A stretch of DNA of 64,000 nt from contig NZ_JAHVIT010000001.1 of the NCBI RefSeq assembly GCF_019801605.1, positions 1,302,001-1,366,000 on the forward strand, read 5' to 3'. Origin of the DNA: Maritimibacter alkaliphilus. GTDB taxonomy: Bacteria; Pseudomonadota; Alphaproteobacteria; Rhodobacterales; Rhodobacteraceae. The notes beneath the pieces are model-generated. The model searched no databases and was not told where the DNA came from. It saw only the letters and a list, made by a program, of their open reading frames with translations. Shown here piece by piece: positions 45,766 to 54,178 of the stretch; the first letter of the stretch is position 1; each line of letters starts with the position of its first letter. A program made the position numbers and the translations under genes.

Positions 45766-47007
45766 TCAGCGGGCCCATTCGCCCTTGCGGAAGACCGGCA
45801 CGCGGGTGCCATCGGCCCGGACGCCGTCGATGTCCGTGTCGGGCCCGCCGATCATCCAGTCCACGTGGATGACGGAACTGTTGCCGCCCTGCGCCGCGAT
45901 CTGCTCGGACGAGAGCGACGCCCCGTCGAGGAAGCACTTGGAGTAGCACTGTCCCATGGCGATGTGGCAGGCGGCGTTCTCGTCGAAGAGCGTGTTGTAG
46001 AACAGAAGCCCGGTCTGGGAGATCGGCGAGGAGAAGGGCACCAGTGCCACCTCCCCCAGACGGCGCGCGCCCTCGTCGCTGTCGATCATCCGGTGCAGCA
46101 CCGTCTCGCCCTTGCTGGAGCGCGCCTCGACCGCGCGTCCGCCCTCGAAGCGCATCTCGATCTCCTCGATCAGCGCGCCGTTGTAGGACAGCGGCTTGGT
46201 GGCGCGCACCGTGCCGTCGACCCGGTGGGCGTGGGGCGTGGTGAAGACCTCCTCGGTCGGGATGTTGGGGTTGCAGGTCACGCCGTTCTGCGCGGTGGAG
46301 GCGCCGCCGTGCCATTCGTGCCCCTCGGCGAGGCCGACCATCAGGTCGGTCCCCGGCCCGGTGAAATGCAGCGCGTCGAACCGTTCCGCGTTGAGCCAGC
46401 TGGAGCGTTCACGCAGCGCCGCGTTATGCGCGGCCCAGGCCCCGACGGGATCGTCGCCCGCCACCCGCGAGGCGGCAAAGATCGCCTCGGCCAGGGTCCG
46501 CACCGCCTCCTCCTCGGGCAGATCGGGGAAGACCTGACGCGCCCAGCCGACGGTCGGATAGGCCGCGATGGTCCAGTTGATCTCGAAGGTGGAGATCTTC
46601 TCCAGCGCGGGCTTGTAGGCCAGCGAGTTGGCCTTGTTGGCGCGGGCGACCTTCTCGGGGTCCTCCCCTGCCAGGGCCATCGGGTCCGCGCCCGCGATCG
46701 CCATCCGGCCCGCGCCCGCGTCGAAGGCCTGCGCCATGCCCTTGTAGAGCCAGTCCGGCGCGCGGTCGAAGCTGGCGTCGGAGGCGTGGCGGAACCGGGC
46801 GCGCGCAATCTCGTCATCCGAAAGGATCGGGGTCACGACCCCGGCCCCGGCGCGATAGGCGCTCTGCGCGATGGCCCGGACGAGGGGCAGCGCCTCGGCC
46901 GGGGCGGTCAGGATCAGGTCCTGCCCCGGCTGCAGGTTGAGGCCGACGTTGACGGCGACATCGGCAAGGCGGGCAAGCTGCGCGGGATCGATGGGGCTGG
47001 CGGTCAT
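45766..47007 (-). CDS. M29-family aminopeptidase
   Basis: 413 residues, the usual size of AmpS/PepS/aminopeptidase T. TCNPNIPTEEVFTTPHAHRVDG carries the family metal ligands (Glu-Glu...His), with EGHEWHGG before it and NAACHIAMGQCYSKCF and HVDWMIGGPDTDIDG after. ATG 47007 has CAAGGAG 7 bases upstream; the longer in-frame start runs into the divergent gene's control region. The fold is shared with 2,5-dihydroxypyridine dioxygenase (NicX), but the full peptidase motif favours an aminopeptidase. Confidence 0.9.
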   Translation of the reverse strand: MTASPIDPAQLARLADVAVNVGLNLQPGQDLILTAPAEALPLVRAIAQSAYRAGAGVVTPILSDDEIARARFRHASDASFDRAPDWLYKGMAQAFDAGAGRMAIAGADPMALAGEDPEKVARANKANSLAYKPALEKISTFEINWTIAAYPTVGWARQVFPDLPEEEAVRTLAEAIFAASRVAGDDPVGAWAAHNAALRERSSWLNAERFDALHFTGPGTDLMVGLAEGHEWHGGASTAQNGVTCNPNIPTEEVFTTPHAHRVDGTVRATKPLSYNGALIEEIEMRFEGGRAVEARSSKGETVLHRMIDSDEGARRLGEVALVPFSSPISQTGLLFYNTLFDENAACHIAMGQCYSKCFLDGASLSSEQIAAQGGNSSVIHVDWMIGGPDTDIDGVRADGTRVPVFRKGEWAR

Positions 47008-47273
47008 GGGAACTCCTTGAAACTCCGGGTCCGGGCACGCCGGACCGATTGCGCACAGCCTGCGGATCCGGACGGCGAGTGCAAGGGCCTCTGCGCGGCA
47101 GCCCCGGTCACGTCCTCGCGCGTGAGGTGACGGGGCGCAGACCGCTGCCGACGCAGCGGCACGGGATTCGAGGGTGACCCGGGGACCCCTCTGGCCTACG
47201 CTGCCCCTGCGGCACCCCATATTTCCATTTCTCCCATGCCGTGTGTTTCAGGTAGTCATCGGAGGTTTTCACG

Positions 47274-49148
47274 ATGCGTATATTGACAGGCCCTGCGGCC
47301 CTTCTTCTGGGCACCCTCCTGACGGCGGGCGGCAGCCACGCACAGGACATCGCGGACCGGATTTATTCCGGCGGCCCGATCCTCACCATCAACGATGCAG
47401 AACCGAGGGCCGAGGCCGTCGCCGTGAAGGACGGGGTAATCCTCGCCACCGGCACGCTGGATGCGCTCGCCGCCCACAAGGGCCCCGAGACGGAGATGTT
47501 CGACCTCGCCGGGCGCACAATGGTGCCGGGATTCATCGACAGCCACGGCCACGTGGTGCTGGGCGGGTTACAGGCGCTCTCGGCCAACATGCTGGCCCCG
47601 CCCGACGGCGACGTGCGCGATATTCCCAGTCTTCAGAAAGGCTTGCGCGACTGGGTTGACGCAAACCGCGAAACCGTCGAGGCCGCGGGCGTGATCATCG
47701 GTTTCGGCTATGACAATGCGCAGCTGGCCGAATTACGCCACCCGACGCGCGACGACCTCGACGCCGTGTCGACCGAGATACCGATCGTGATCGTGCACCA
47801 GTCCGGCCACCTCGGCGTGGCGAATTCCAAGACGCTGGAGCTGGCCGGCATCACGTCCGCAACCGAGAACCCGCCCGGCGGCGTGATCCAGCGTGACGCG
47901 GACGGCCGCCCGAACGGCGTGCTGGAGGAATACGCCTTCTTCGGCGCGCTCTTCCCGCTGCTCGGCCAGTTGGGTCCGGATGCCTTCGAGGCCTTTGCCA
48001 AGGCCGGTGCGGATATGTGGGCGCGGTTCGGCTATACAACCGGTCAGGAGGGACGCTCCAGCGCGGGCAATGTCGCCGCACTCAAGGCGGTGGACGCGAA
48101 GGGCGAGCTGCCCATCGACGTGGTGGCCTTCCCGGACGTGCTGGAGGCGCGCGACTTCATCGAGGACACGGTATCGCGCGACTATGACGGCCACGTCCGC
48201 GTCGGCGGCTGCAAGCTGACCATCGACGGCTCGCCGCAGGGCTTCACCGCGCTGCGCGACCGGCCCTACTACGACCCGGTCGGGGCCTATCCCCCGGGCT
48301 ACAAGGGCTATTCCGCGATCACCGAAGACCAGACCATGGAGGCGGTCGACTGGTGCTTCAGCAAGGGCATCCAGATCATCACCCATGCCAATGGCGAAGG
48401 CGCCTCGGACATGCTGATCGCCGCGATCGAGGCGGCGGAGGAAACCTATGGCCCGCCGGTGAACCGCCCGGTCCTCGTGCATGGCCAGTTCCTGCGCGAG
48501 GATCAGGTCGACAGCCTGCAACGGCTGGGGATTTTCCCCTCGCTCTTCCCCATGCACACCTTCTACTGGGGCGACTGGCACCGCGACCACACCGTGGGCC
48601 CGGTGAATGCCGACAACATCTCGCCCACCGGCTGGGTCCGGACCCGGGGCATGATGTTCGGCTCGCACCATGACGCGCCGGTGGCCTTCCCGGACAGCAT
48701 GCGCATCCTCTCGGCCACGGTCACCCGGCGCACGCGCTCCGGCGACATCCTCGGCCCGGAGCACCGGGTGAGCGTGATGGACGGGCTCAAGGCGCTGACG
48801 ATCTGGCCCGCCTGGCAGCACTTCGAGGAAGACCGCAAGGGCAGCATCGAGGCCGGCAAGCTGGCCGATTTCGTGCTGCTCTCCGATGACCCCACCGCGG
48901 TCGATCCCGAGACTCTGGCCGAGATCGATGTGCTGGTGACGGTGAAAGAGGACAAGGTGATCTACGAGGCGCAGGAGGGCGTGAAGAAGACCGAACTGCG
49001 CGATCACCCCTTCTTCGGCAATCCCGACTTCGCCCACTATGCCCTGCACGGCATGAACCGGGCGATCGGGGTCGAACGCCCCATCGGCTGCCTGCTGGCG
49101 GCCGAGGAGTGCCGCCGTCTCTTCGGAACCTACGTGAGCCCGATGTAG
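47274..49148 (+). CDS. Secreted amidohydrolase (YtcJ-like, amidohydrolase_3)
   Basis: 624 residues with a signal peptide (cut near residue 23, GGSHA-QD), so periplasmic. Metal residues HGH at 91-93 (PGFIDSHGHVVLGG), a Lys in CKLTIDGSPQG, His in ITHANGEGA, His in VLVHGQFLRED and Asp/His in GSHHDAPVAFPD match the family. It would hydrolyse an exocyclic or cyclic amide. CGGAGG stands 9 bases before ATG 47274; the 266-base gap to the divergent peptidase gene has no other gene. Longer than typical YtcJ (about 540) by a C-terminal segment. Confidence 0.87.
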   Translation: MRILTGPAALLLGTLLTAGGSHAQDIADRIYSGGPILTINDAEPRAEAVAVKDGVILATGTLDALAAHKGPETEMFDLAGRTMVPGFIDSHGHVVLGGLQALSANMLAPPDGDVRDIPSLQKGLRDWVDANRETVEAAGVIIGFGYDNAQLAELRHPTRDDLDAVSTEIPIVIVHQSGHLGVANSKTLELAGITSATENPPGGVIQRDADGRPNGVLEEYAFFGALFPLLGQLGPDAFEAFAKAGADMWARFGYTTGQEGRSSAGNVAALKAVDAKGELPIDVVAFPDVLEARDFIEDTVSRDYDGHVRVGGCKLTIDGSPQGFTALRDRPYYDPVGAYPPGYKGYSAITEDQTMEAVDWCFSKGIQIITHANGEGASDMLIAAIEAAEETYGPPVNRPVLVHGQFLREDQVDSLQRLGIFPSLFPMHTFYWGDWHRDHTVGPVNADNISPTGWVRTRGMMFGSHHDAPVAFPDSMRILSATVTRRTRSGDILGPEHRVSVMDGLKALTIWPAWQHFEEDRKGSIEAGKLADFVLLSDDPTAVDPETLAEIDVLVTVKEDKVIYEAQEGVKKTELRDHPFFGNPDFAHYALHGMNRAIGVERPIGCLLAAEECRRLFGTYVSPM

Positions 49149-49183
49149 GCCTCGGGCGCATGGCGCGCCTGTCAGGACCGGAA

Positions 49184-49210
49184 AAAGGGCGCGGTGATCC
49201 CGCGCCCTTT
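49184..49210. terminator. Bidirectional terminator between amidohydrolase and symporter genes
   Basis: Perfect 11-bp stem AAAGGGCGCGG / CCGCGCCCTTT with loop TGATC between two convergent genes. T-residues stand on both strands (CTTTCGTG on plus, TTTTTCCGG on minus), so it can serve both. Confidence 0.85.
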
Positions 49211-49279
49211 CGTGTGTCGTCGGTCCCGAGGTGCCTTCCGGGGAAGGCCTCTCAGCATGCGGCCCTCGGTGCGGGGCCC

Positions 49280-50626
49280 TCAGTGCGGGCGCGCCGCCTC
49301 TGCCAGATGCCCCTCGGCGACCGGATCGATATCCAGCTTGTCGCTGATCACCCCGGCCTCGGGGTTCTCGTAGACCGCCATGTCGAGTTGGCCCTCGCTC
49401 TTCGCCACGATGGTCGTCACCACCGCATCGCCGGTGATGTTCACCGCGGTACGGATCATGTCCATCAGGCGGTCGACGCCGAGGATCAGGGCGATGCCCT
49501 CGATCGGCAGGCCCACCTGCCCCAGAACCATCGTCAGCATCACGAGGCCCACGCCCGGCACGCCCGCCGTGCCGATGGAGGCCAGCACGGCCATGGCGAT
49601 CACCGTCAGGTAGCCTCCCAGGCCGAGGTCGATGCCATAGACATTGGCGAGGAAGACCGTCGCCACGCCCTGCATGATCGCCGTTCCGTCCATGTTGATC
49701 GTCGCACCAAAGGGCACCGAGAAGGAGGCGACCGAGTTGGTGGCCCCCATCCGCTCGGTCACGCAGCGCAGGGTGACGGGGATCGTTGCGTTGGAGGACG
49801 CGGTCGAGAAGGCAAAGACCTGCGCCGGGCGGATCTTCTTCATGAAGATGAAGGGATTGAGCCCCGAGAAGACCTTGAGATAGATCATCAGCGTGCCGAA
49901 GAGGTGCAGCAGCAGCGCGAAGACCAGCACGAGGACATAGGCCAGCACGGGCAGGAAGAGCCCGATGCCCTGCTCGGTGAAGGTCTTGGTGATCAGGCAG
50001 AAGACCCCGATCGGCGCGAAGGCCATGACGATCTGCACGACCTTCATCATCAGCTCGTTCATGTATTCGCAGGCTTCCACGAAGGTCTTGGACCGGTCCC
50101 CCATCATCAGCACCGCGATGCCGAGGATGATGGTATAGAAGATGATCTGCAGCATCTCGCCGCCCGCGAAGGCGGCCACCGGGTTGCGCGGCACGATGGA
50201 GGCGAAGGTATCCCAGACCGAGGGCGCCTCGCGGCCGGTGACGCCTGAGGTATCGACGCCCTCCATCTGGAAGCCCTGCCCCGGCCCGACCACGAGGGCG
50301 ATCAGGATCGCGACGGCAATGGCCGTTGCGGTGGTCAGCAGGTAGAGGCCGAAGGCCTTGCCGCCGACGCGCCCGAGAATGCGGATGTCACCGATCCCGG
50401 CCACGCCGCAGATCAGCGAGAAGAAGACCAGCGGCACGACCAGCATCGAGAGCGCGTTGACGAACATCCGTCCGACCATCCCGAAGAGGCCGCCCACGAT
50501 ATGGGTGTTGATGAACTCGATCTGGATCATGTTCAGGATCACGCCGAGCACGAGGCCCGCGCTCATCCCGATCATCACCTGTGTGGTGAGCGAATAGCGT
50601 TTCTTGCCGGGGGGGACATCACTCAT
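49280..50626 (-). CDS. Dicarboxylate/amino-acid:cation symporter (DAACS family)
   Basis: 448-residue inner-membrane carrier related to GltP/DctA. The helical-hairpin 1 motif AFSTASSNATIPVTL (family SSSAATLP), the NMDGTA motif (ATINMDGTAIMQG) and the hairpin 2 region ASIGTAGVPGVGLVML are all present, as is DRLMDMIRTAVNITGDA. Imports glutamate, aspartate or C4-dicarboxylates with Na+ or H+. GGAGG precedes ATG 50626. Single-gene unit. Confidence 0.93.
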   Translation of the reverse strand: MSDVPPGKKRYSLTTQVMIGMSAGLVLGVILNMIQIEFINTHIVGGLFGMVGRMFVNALSMLVVPLVFFSLICGVAGIGDIRILGRVGGKAFGLYLLTTATAIAVAILIALVVGPGQGFQMEGVDTSGVTGREAPSVWDTFASIVPRNPVAAFAGGEMLQIIFYTIILGIAVLMMGDRSKTFVEACEYMNELMMKVVQIVMAFAPIGVFCLITKTFTEQGIGLFLPVLAYVLVLVFALLLHLFGTLMIYLKVFSGLNPFIFMKKIRPAQVFAFSTASSNATIPVTLRCVTERMGATNSVASFSVPFGATINMDGTAIMQGVATVFLANVYGIDLGLGGYLTVIAMAVLASIGTAGVPGVGLVMLTMVLGQVGLPIEGIALILGVDRLMDMIRTAVNITGDAVVTTIVAKSEGQLDMAVYENPEAGVISDKLDIDPVAEGHLAEAARPH

Positions 50627-50813
50627 GGGGACCTCCGAAATAGCGTTCTGGAAAGTGCCACCCTTGCGGGCCGCGGATGAAATGATGGGGCAAGTATGTG
50701 GCGCGACTAGACTTTTGTCTGCCCATTTATCTGCAGACACGCGTTTTCCGCGCGTGCGCACCGGGCATTTCGCCTGCAGGAGGTGCATTGACGGAGGCCG
50801 CGCCCCCTTTGCG

Positions 50814-50844
50814 GACAAGAAAAGGCCGGGCACAGGGCCCGGCC
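50814..50844 (-). terminator. Terminator after the FAD hydroxyacid dehydrogenase gene
   Basis: Minus strand: GGCCGGGC-cctgt-GCCCGGCC (50824-50844) followed by TTTTCTTG. It closes the ThDP-enzyme/dehydrogenase transcript before the symporter promoter region (50627-50813). Confidence 0.88.
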
Positions 50845-50904
50845 AGTTTGGAGAATGCCAGCGACATTTCCGGGAGAAAAGGATGTCGTCTCGGTGCCCC
50901 TGAG

Positions 50905-52347
50905 TCAGAGCACCTTACCGGGATTCATCAGCCCTTCGGGGTCGAGGGCCTGCTTGATGGTGTCCATCAGTTTCAGCGCCACAGGGTCCTTGTAGCGCCG
51001 CAGTTCCTTGCGTTTCACCATGCCGATGCCGTGCTCGGCCGAGATCGAGCCGTTCATGCCGGCGACGATGTCATGCACGATCCGGTTGAAGGCGGGATAT
51101 TCCTCGAGGAACTCCGCATCGGTCATGTCGAGCGGACGCGACAGGTTGAAATGCAGGTTGCCGTCGCCGAAGTGGCCGAAGGGCACGACCCGCACGGAGG
51201 GCATATGCGCGCGGCAGGCGTCGGGCGCGACATGCAGGAACTCCGCCACCTTGGAGACCGGCACCGCCACGTCGTGCTTGATCGAGGCGCCCTCGGGCTT
51301 CTGGCTTTCCGACAGATGTTCGCGCAGGTTCCACAGCGCGTTGCGCTGCGCCTCGGAGGCCCCGATGACGGCGTCGAAGACCTCCTCGGCCTCGAAGGCC
51401 TCCCCCAGCACCGCTTCCATGCGGGCGTCGAGATCGGCATTCGCATCGGGCGAGGTCAGTTCGACCAGACAATAGGCCGGGTGAACCTCGCCCATGGGAT
51501 CGGTGCAGCCGGGCGCGTGATCCAGCACCATCTGAAGCGCCATCCGCTCGATATACTCGAAGGTCGAGAGGCTGTCGGCGGCCTGTGCGCGCATCCGGTC
51601 ATAGAGCGCGAGCGCCGCGTCGGGCCCCTCGCAGGCGACCATGGCGGTGGACCGGGTCGCGGGCTTGGGGAAGAGCTTCAGCACCGCGGCGGTGATGATC
51701 CCCAGCGTGCCCTCGGCCCCGATGAAGAGGTTCTTCAGGTCGTAGCCGGTGTTGTTCTTGCGCAGCCCGTTCAGGTCGCTGAGGATCTCGCCATCGGGCA
51801 GGACGACCTCCAGCCCCAGCACCAGTTCGCGCGTGTTGCCATAGCGCAGGACGGCGGTGCCGCCCGCGTTGGTCGAGAGGTTGCCGCCGATCTGGCAGGA
51901 GCCTTCCGAGGCCAGCGACAGCGGGAAGAGACGTCCCGCCTCCTCCGCCGCCTGTTGCAGGGTCAGCAGGATGCAGCCCGCCTCCACCGTCATGGTGGAG
52001 TTCAAGGGATCGACCTCGCGGATACGGTTCATCCGGTCGGTGGCGAGGATCACCGCGCCCTGCGGCACGCCCCCGCCCACGAGGCCGGTGTTGCCGCCCT
52101 GCGGCACGATGGGCACGGCGGCCGCGCGGCAGGCCTTGACGATATCCGCGACCTCCTGCGTCGAGCCGGGCCGTACGAGGGCAAGCGCGTGCCCGTTGTA
52201 GAGGCCACGATCCTCGACCACGCGCAGGGCCATGTCACCGGCATCCGAGGTAACATAGCTGGCGCCGACGATCGTTTCGAGGGTCTGGTAGAGGCCCTCC
52301 GGCAGGGCCACCAGCATGGGTTTGCTCATTTGGGTCTGCACGTTCAT
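50905..52347 (-). CDS. FAD-linked 2-hydroxyacid dehydrogenase (GlcD/D-lactate/D-2-hydroxyglutarate dehydrogenase family)
   Basis: 480 residues, VAO/PCMH fold. FAD-binding PQGGNTGLVGGGVPQGAVILAT (about 83-104) and SEGSCQIGGNLSTNAGGTAVLRYGNTRE; C-terminal FAD-oxidase domain with FGHFGDGNLHFN (metal-ligating His pair) and SAEHGIGMVKRKEL. Would oxidise a D-2-hydroxyacid to the 2-oxoacid. Lies 10 bases after the ThDP enzyme gene, so the two are probably co-expressed and share a 2-oxoacid intermediate. It also lies near larE-larB. Confidence 0.9.
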   Translation of the reverse strand: MNVQTQMSKPMLVALPEGLYQTLETIVGASYVTSDAGDMALRVVEDRGLYNGHALALVRPGSTQEVADIVKACRAAAVPIVPQGGNTGLVGGGVPQGAVILATDRMNRIREVDPLNSTMTVEAGCILLTLQQAAEEAGRLFPLSLASEGSCQIGGNLSTNAGGTAVLRYGNTRELVLGLEVVLPDGEILSDLNGLRKNNTGYDLKNLFIGAEGTLGIITAAVLKLFPKPATRSTAMVACEGPDAALALYDRMRAQAADSLSTFEYIERMALQMVLDHAPGCTDPMGEVHPAYCLVELTSPDANADLDARMEAVLGEAFEAEEVFDAVIGASEAQRNALWNLREHLSESQKPEGASIKHDVAVPVSKVAEFLHVAPDACRAHMPSVRVVPFGHFGDGNLHFNLSRPLDMTDAEFLEEYPAFNRIVHDIVAGMNGSISAEHGIGMVKRKELRRYKDPVALKLMDTIKQALDPEGLMNPGKVL

Positions 52348-52357
52348 TCCCCCTGCC

Positions 52358-54055
52358 TCACGCGGTCTGCTTGGCGAGGGCTGCCTTGCGCAGCGCCGTG
52401 ATCGTGGTGCGCGAGGAGATCTGCTCGGGGTCGGTGACCAGCTCCAGCACCGCCGGGCGGCCGCTTTCGCGGGCGCGGGTGAAGGCGGCGGCGAAGTCCT
52501 CGGTCTTCTCGACCCGCTCGGCGTAGCAGCCCAGACCCTCGGCCATGCGCACGAAGTCCTGGTTCTTCAGGGTGGTGCCCGACACACGCTCGGGGTGGTC
52601 GCGCTCCTGGTGCATCCGGATGGTGCCGTAGACGCCGTTGTTGAAGACCAGCACCAGCGGACGGCCGCCGTATTGCGCGGCGGTGGCCAGTTCGTTGCCG
52701 CTCATCATGAAGCCGCCATCGCCCACGAAGGAGAGCACCAGCCGCTCGGGGTCCATCAGCGAGGCCGCGACGGCGGCGGGCACGGAGTAGCCCATGGCGC
52801 CGCAGGTGGAGCCGACGATGCGGCCCGGGCGGCCGAAGCGCAGGAAGCGCTGCGCCCAGCCGGTGTGGTTGCCCGCGTCCAGCGTGACGACCACGTCGTC
52901 GGGCAGGCTGTCGCGGACCTGCGCAAGGGCCACGCCCATGTCGAGCGTCCAGTCGCCACCGTTGGGCGCCTCGGTATCGGCGAGGAAATCGCCGTGGATC
53001 GCGGCGCACCATTCGGCCCAGTCATCGGCCTTGCCGAGATCCGCGTCCTCCAGCGCCTCCGCCAGCACCGAAGGTGCGCAGGCGAGGCCGAGGTCCGGGG
53101 AATAGACCCGGCCGACCTCGTCCGCCTCGGGGTAGACATGGACCAGCCGGATGCCGGGGTTCGGCGAGGCCAGCGATTCATAGGTGCGGGTCGTCATCTC
53201 GCCGAGGCGCGCGCCGATGACCACCAGCAGATCGGCCTCTTCGAGGCGCTTGTAGAGCGAGGGCGCGGTCGAGGTGCCGAAGTCGCCGCCATAGACCGGC
53301 GAGAGGTTGTCGACGATGTCCTGACGGCGGAAGGAACAGGTGACGGGGATGTTGTTCGCCTCGGCGAAGCGGGTGATCGCGGCGGCGGCGGCATCATCCC
53401 AGCCCGAGCCGCCGAGCAGCAGCATCGGCTTGGAGGCGGCGGTCAGTTCGGCCTTCAGGGCCTCCACGTCGGCGGGCACGATACCGGCCTTGGTAGGCGT
53501 GTAGGGGCGCGCATCGGCCACGGCCACGGCATCGGTCAGCATGTCCTCGGGCAGCGCGATCACCACCGGACCCGGACGGCCCGAGGTGGCGACGCGGAAG
53601 GCGCGGGCCATGTATTCTGGAATGCGGCGCGCATCGTCGATCTGGGTCGCCCACTTGGCGATCGGGCCGAACATGGCGCGGTAGTCGACCTCCTGGAAGG
53701 CCTCGCGGTCGGTGGTGTCACGGGCGATCTGGCCCACGAGCAGGATCATCGGCGTGCTGTCCTGCTGCGCGATATGCACGCCGATGGCGGCGTGGCAGGC
53801 ACCGGGGCCGCGGGTGACCATGCAGATGCCTGGCTTGCCGGTCATCTTGCCGTAGGCCTCGGCCATGTCGGCAGCGCCGGCCTCGTGGCGGGCATTGATC
53901 AGGGTGAAACGGTCCGTCACGTCATGCAGGGCATCCAGAACCTCGAGGTAGCTTTCGCCGGGCACGCAATAGGCGGTATCGGCGCCGTGGATCAGCAGTT
54001 GATCGACGAGGATCTGGCCGCCGGTGCGGACCGGGTGCGAGGTGGATTGCAGCAT
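52358..54055 (-). CDS. Thiamine-diphosphate-dependent enzyme, acetolactate-synthase-like
   Basis: 565 residues in the three-domain POX/ALS order. The N-terminal catalytic Glu is in YCVPGESYLEVL, followed by NARHEAGAADMAEAYGKMTG; the C-terminal ThDP/Mg motif is VGDGGFMMSGNELATAAQ to NNGVYGTIR. No ilvN is next to it, and the active-site region GESYLEVLDAL differs from biosynthetic ALS, so a catabolic 2-oxoacid decarboxylase or carboligase is likely. ATG 54055 has GGAGA 6 bases upstream. Separated from the TRAP operon by a strong terminator. Confidence 0.87.
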   Translation of the reverse strand: MLQSTSHPVRTGGQILVDQLLIHGADTAYCVPGESYLEVLDALHDVTDRFTLINARHEAGAADMAEAYGKMTGKPGICMVTRGPGACHAAIGVHIAQQDSTPMILLVGQIARDTTDREAFQEVDYRAMFGPIAKWATQIDDARRIPEYMARAFRVATSGRPGPVVIALPEDMLTDAVAVADARPYTPTKAGIVPADVEALKAELTAASKPMLLLGGSGWDDAAAAAITRFAEANNIPVTCSFRRQDIVDNLSPVYGGDFGTSTAPSLYKRLEEADLLVVIGARLGEMTTRTYESLASPNPGIRLVHVYPEADEVGRVYSPDLGLACAPSVLAEALEDADLGKADDWAEWCAAIHGDFLADTEAPNGGDWTLDMGVALAQVRDSLPDDVVVTLDAGNHTGWAQRFLRFGRPGRIVGSTCGAMGYSVPAAVAASLMDPERLVLSFVGDGGFMMSGNELATAAQYGGRPLVLVFNNGVYGTIRMHQERDHPERVSGTTLKNQDFVRMAEGLGCYAERVEKTEDFAAAFTRARESGRPAVLELVTDPEQISSRTTITALRKAALAKQTA

Positions 54056-54140
54056 GGGGGTCTCCGTTTCACGGGGTGTCTCTGGGCATGCGGGGTCCGG
54101 GCGGTGGCCGATGCGGCCTCCGCGGGGCATGCGGGGGAAG

Positions 54141-54174
54141 AAAAAACCCCGGCCGGTGTGCGCCGGCCGGGGTT
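54141..54174 (-). terminator. Strong terminator after the TAXI-TRAP operon
   Basis: Perfect 12-bp stem AACCCCGGCCGG / CCGGCCGGGGTT with a 6-base loop, followed on the minus strand by TTTTTTCTTCC. It begins only 5 bases beyond the permease stop. Confidence 0.95.
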
Positions 54175-54178
54175 GGGA

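Noticed and set aside
45766-47007. M29 gene as the missing 2,5-dihydroxypyridine dioxygenase (NicX) of the catabolic island
   Set aside because: The full aminopeptidase metal motif is kept and the gene lies 28 kb away with its own divergent partner, so an aminopeptidase is more likely.
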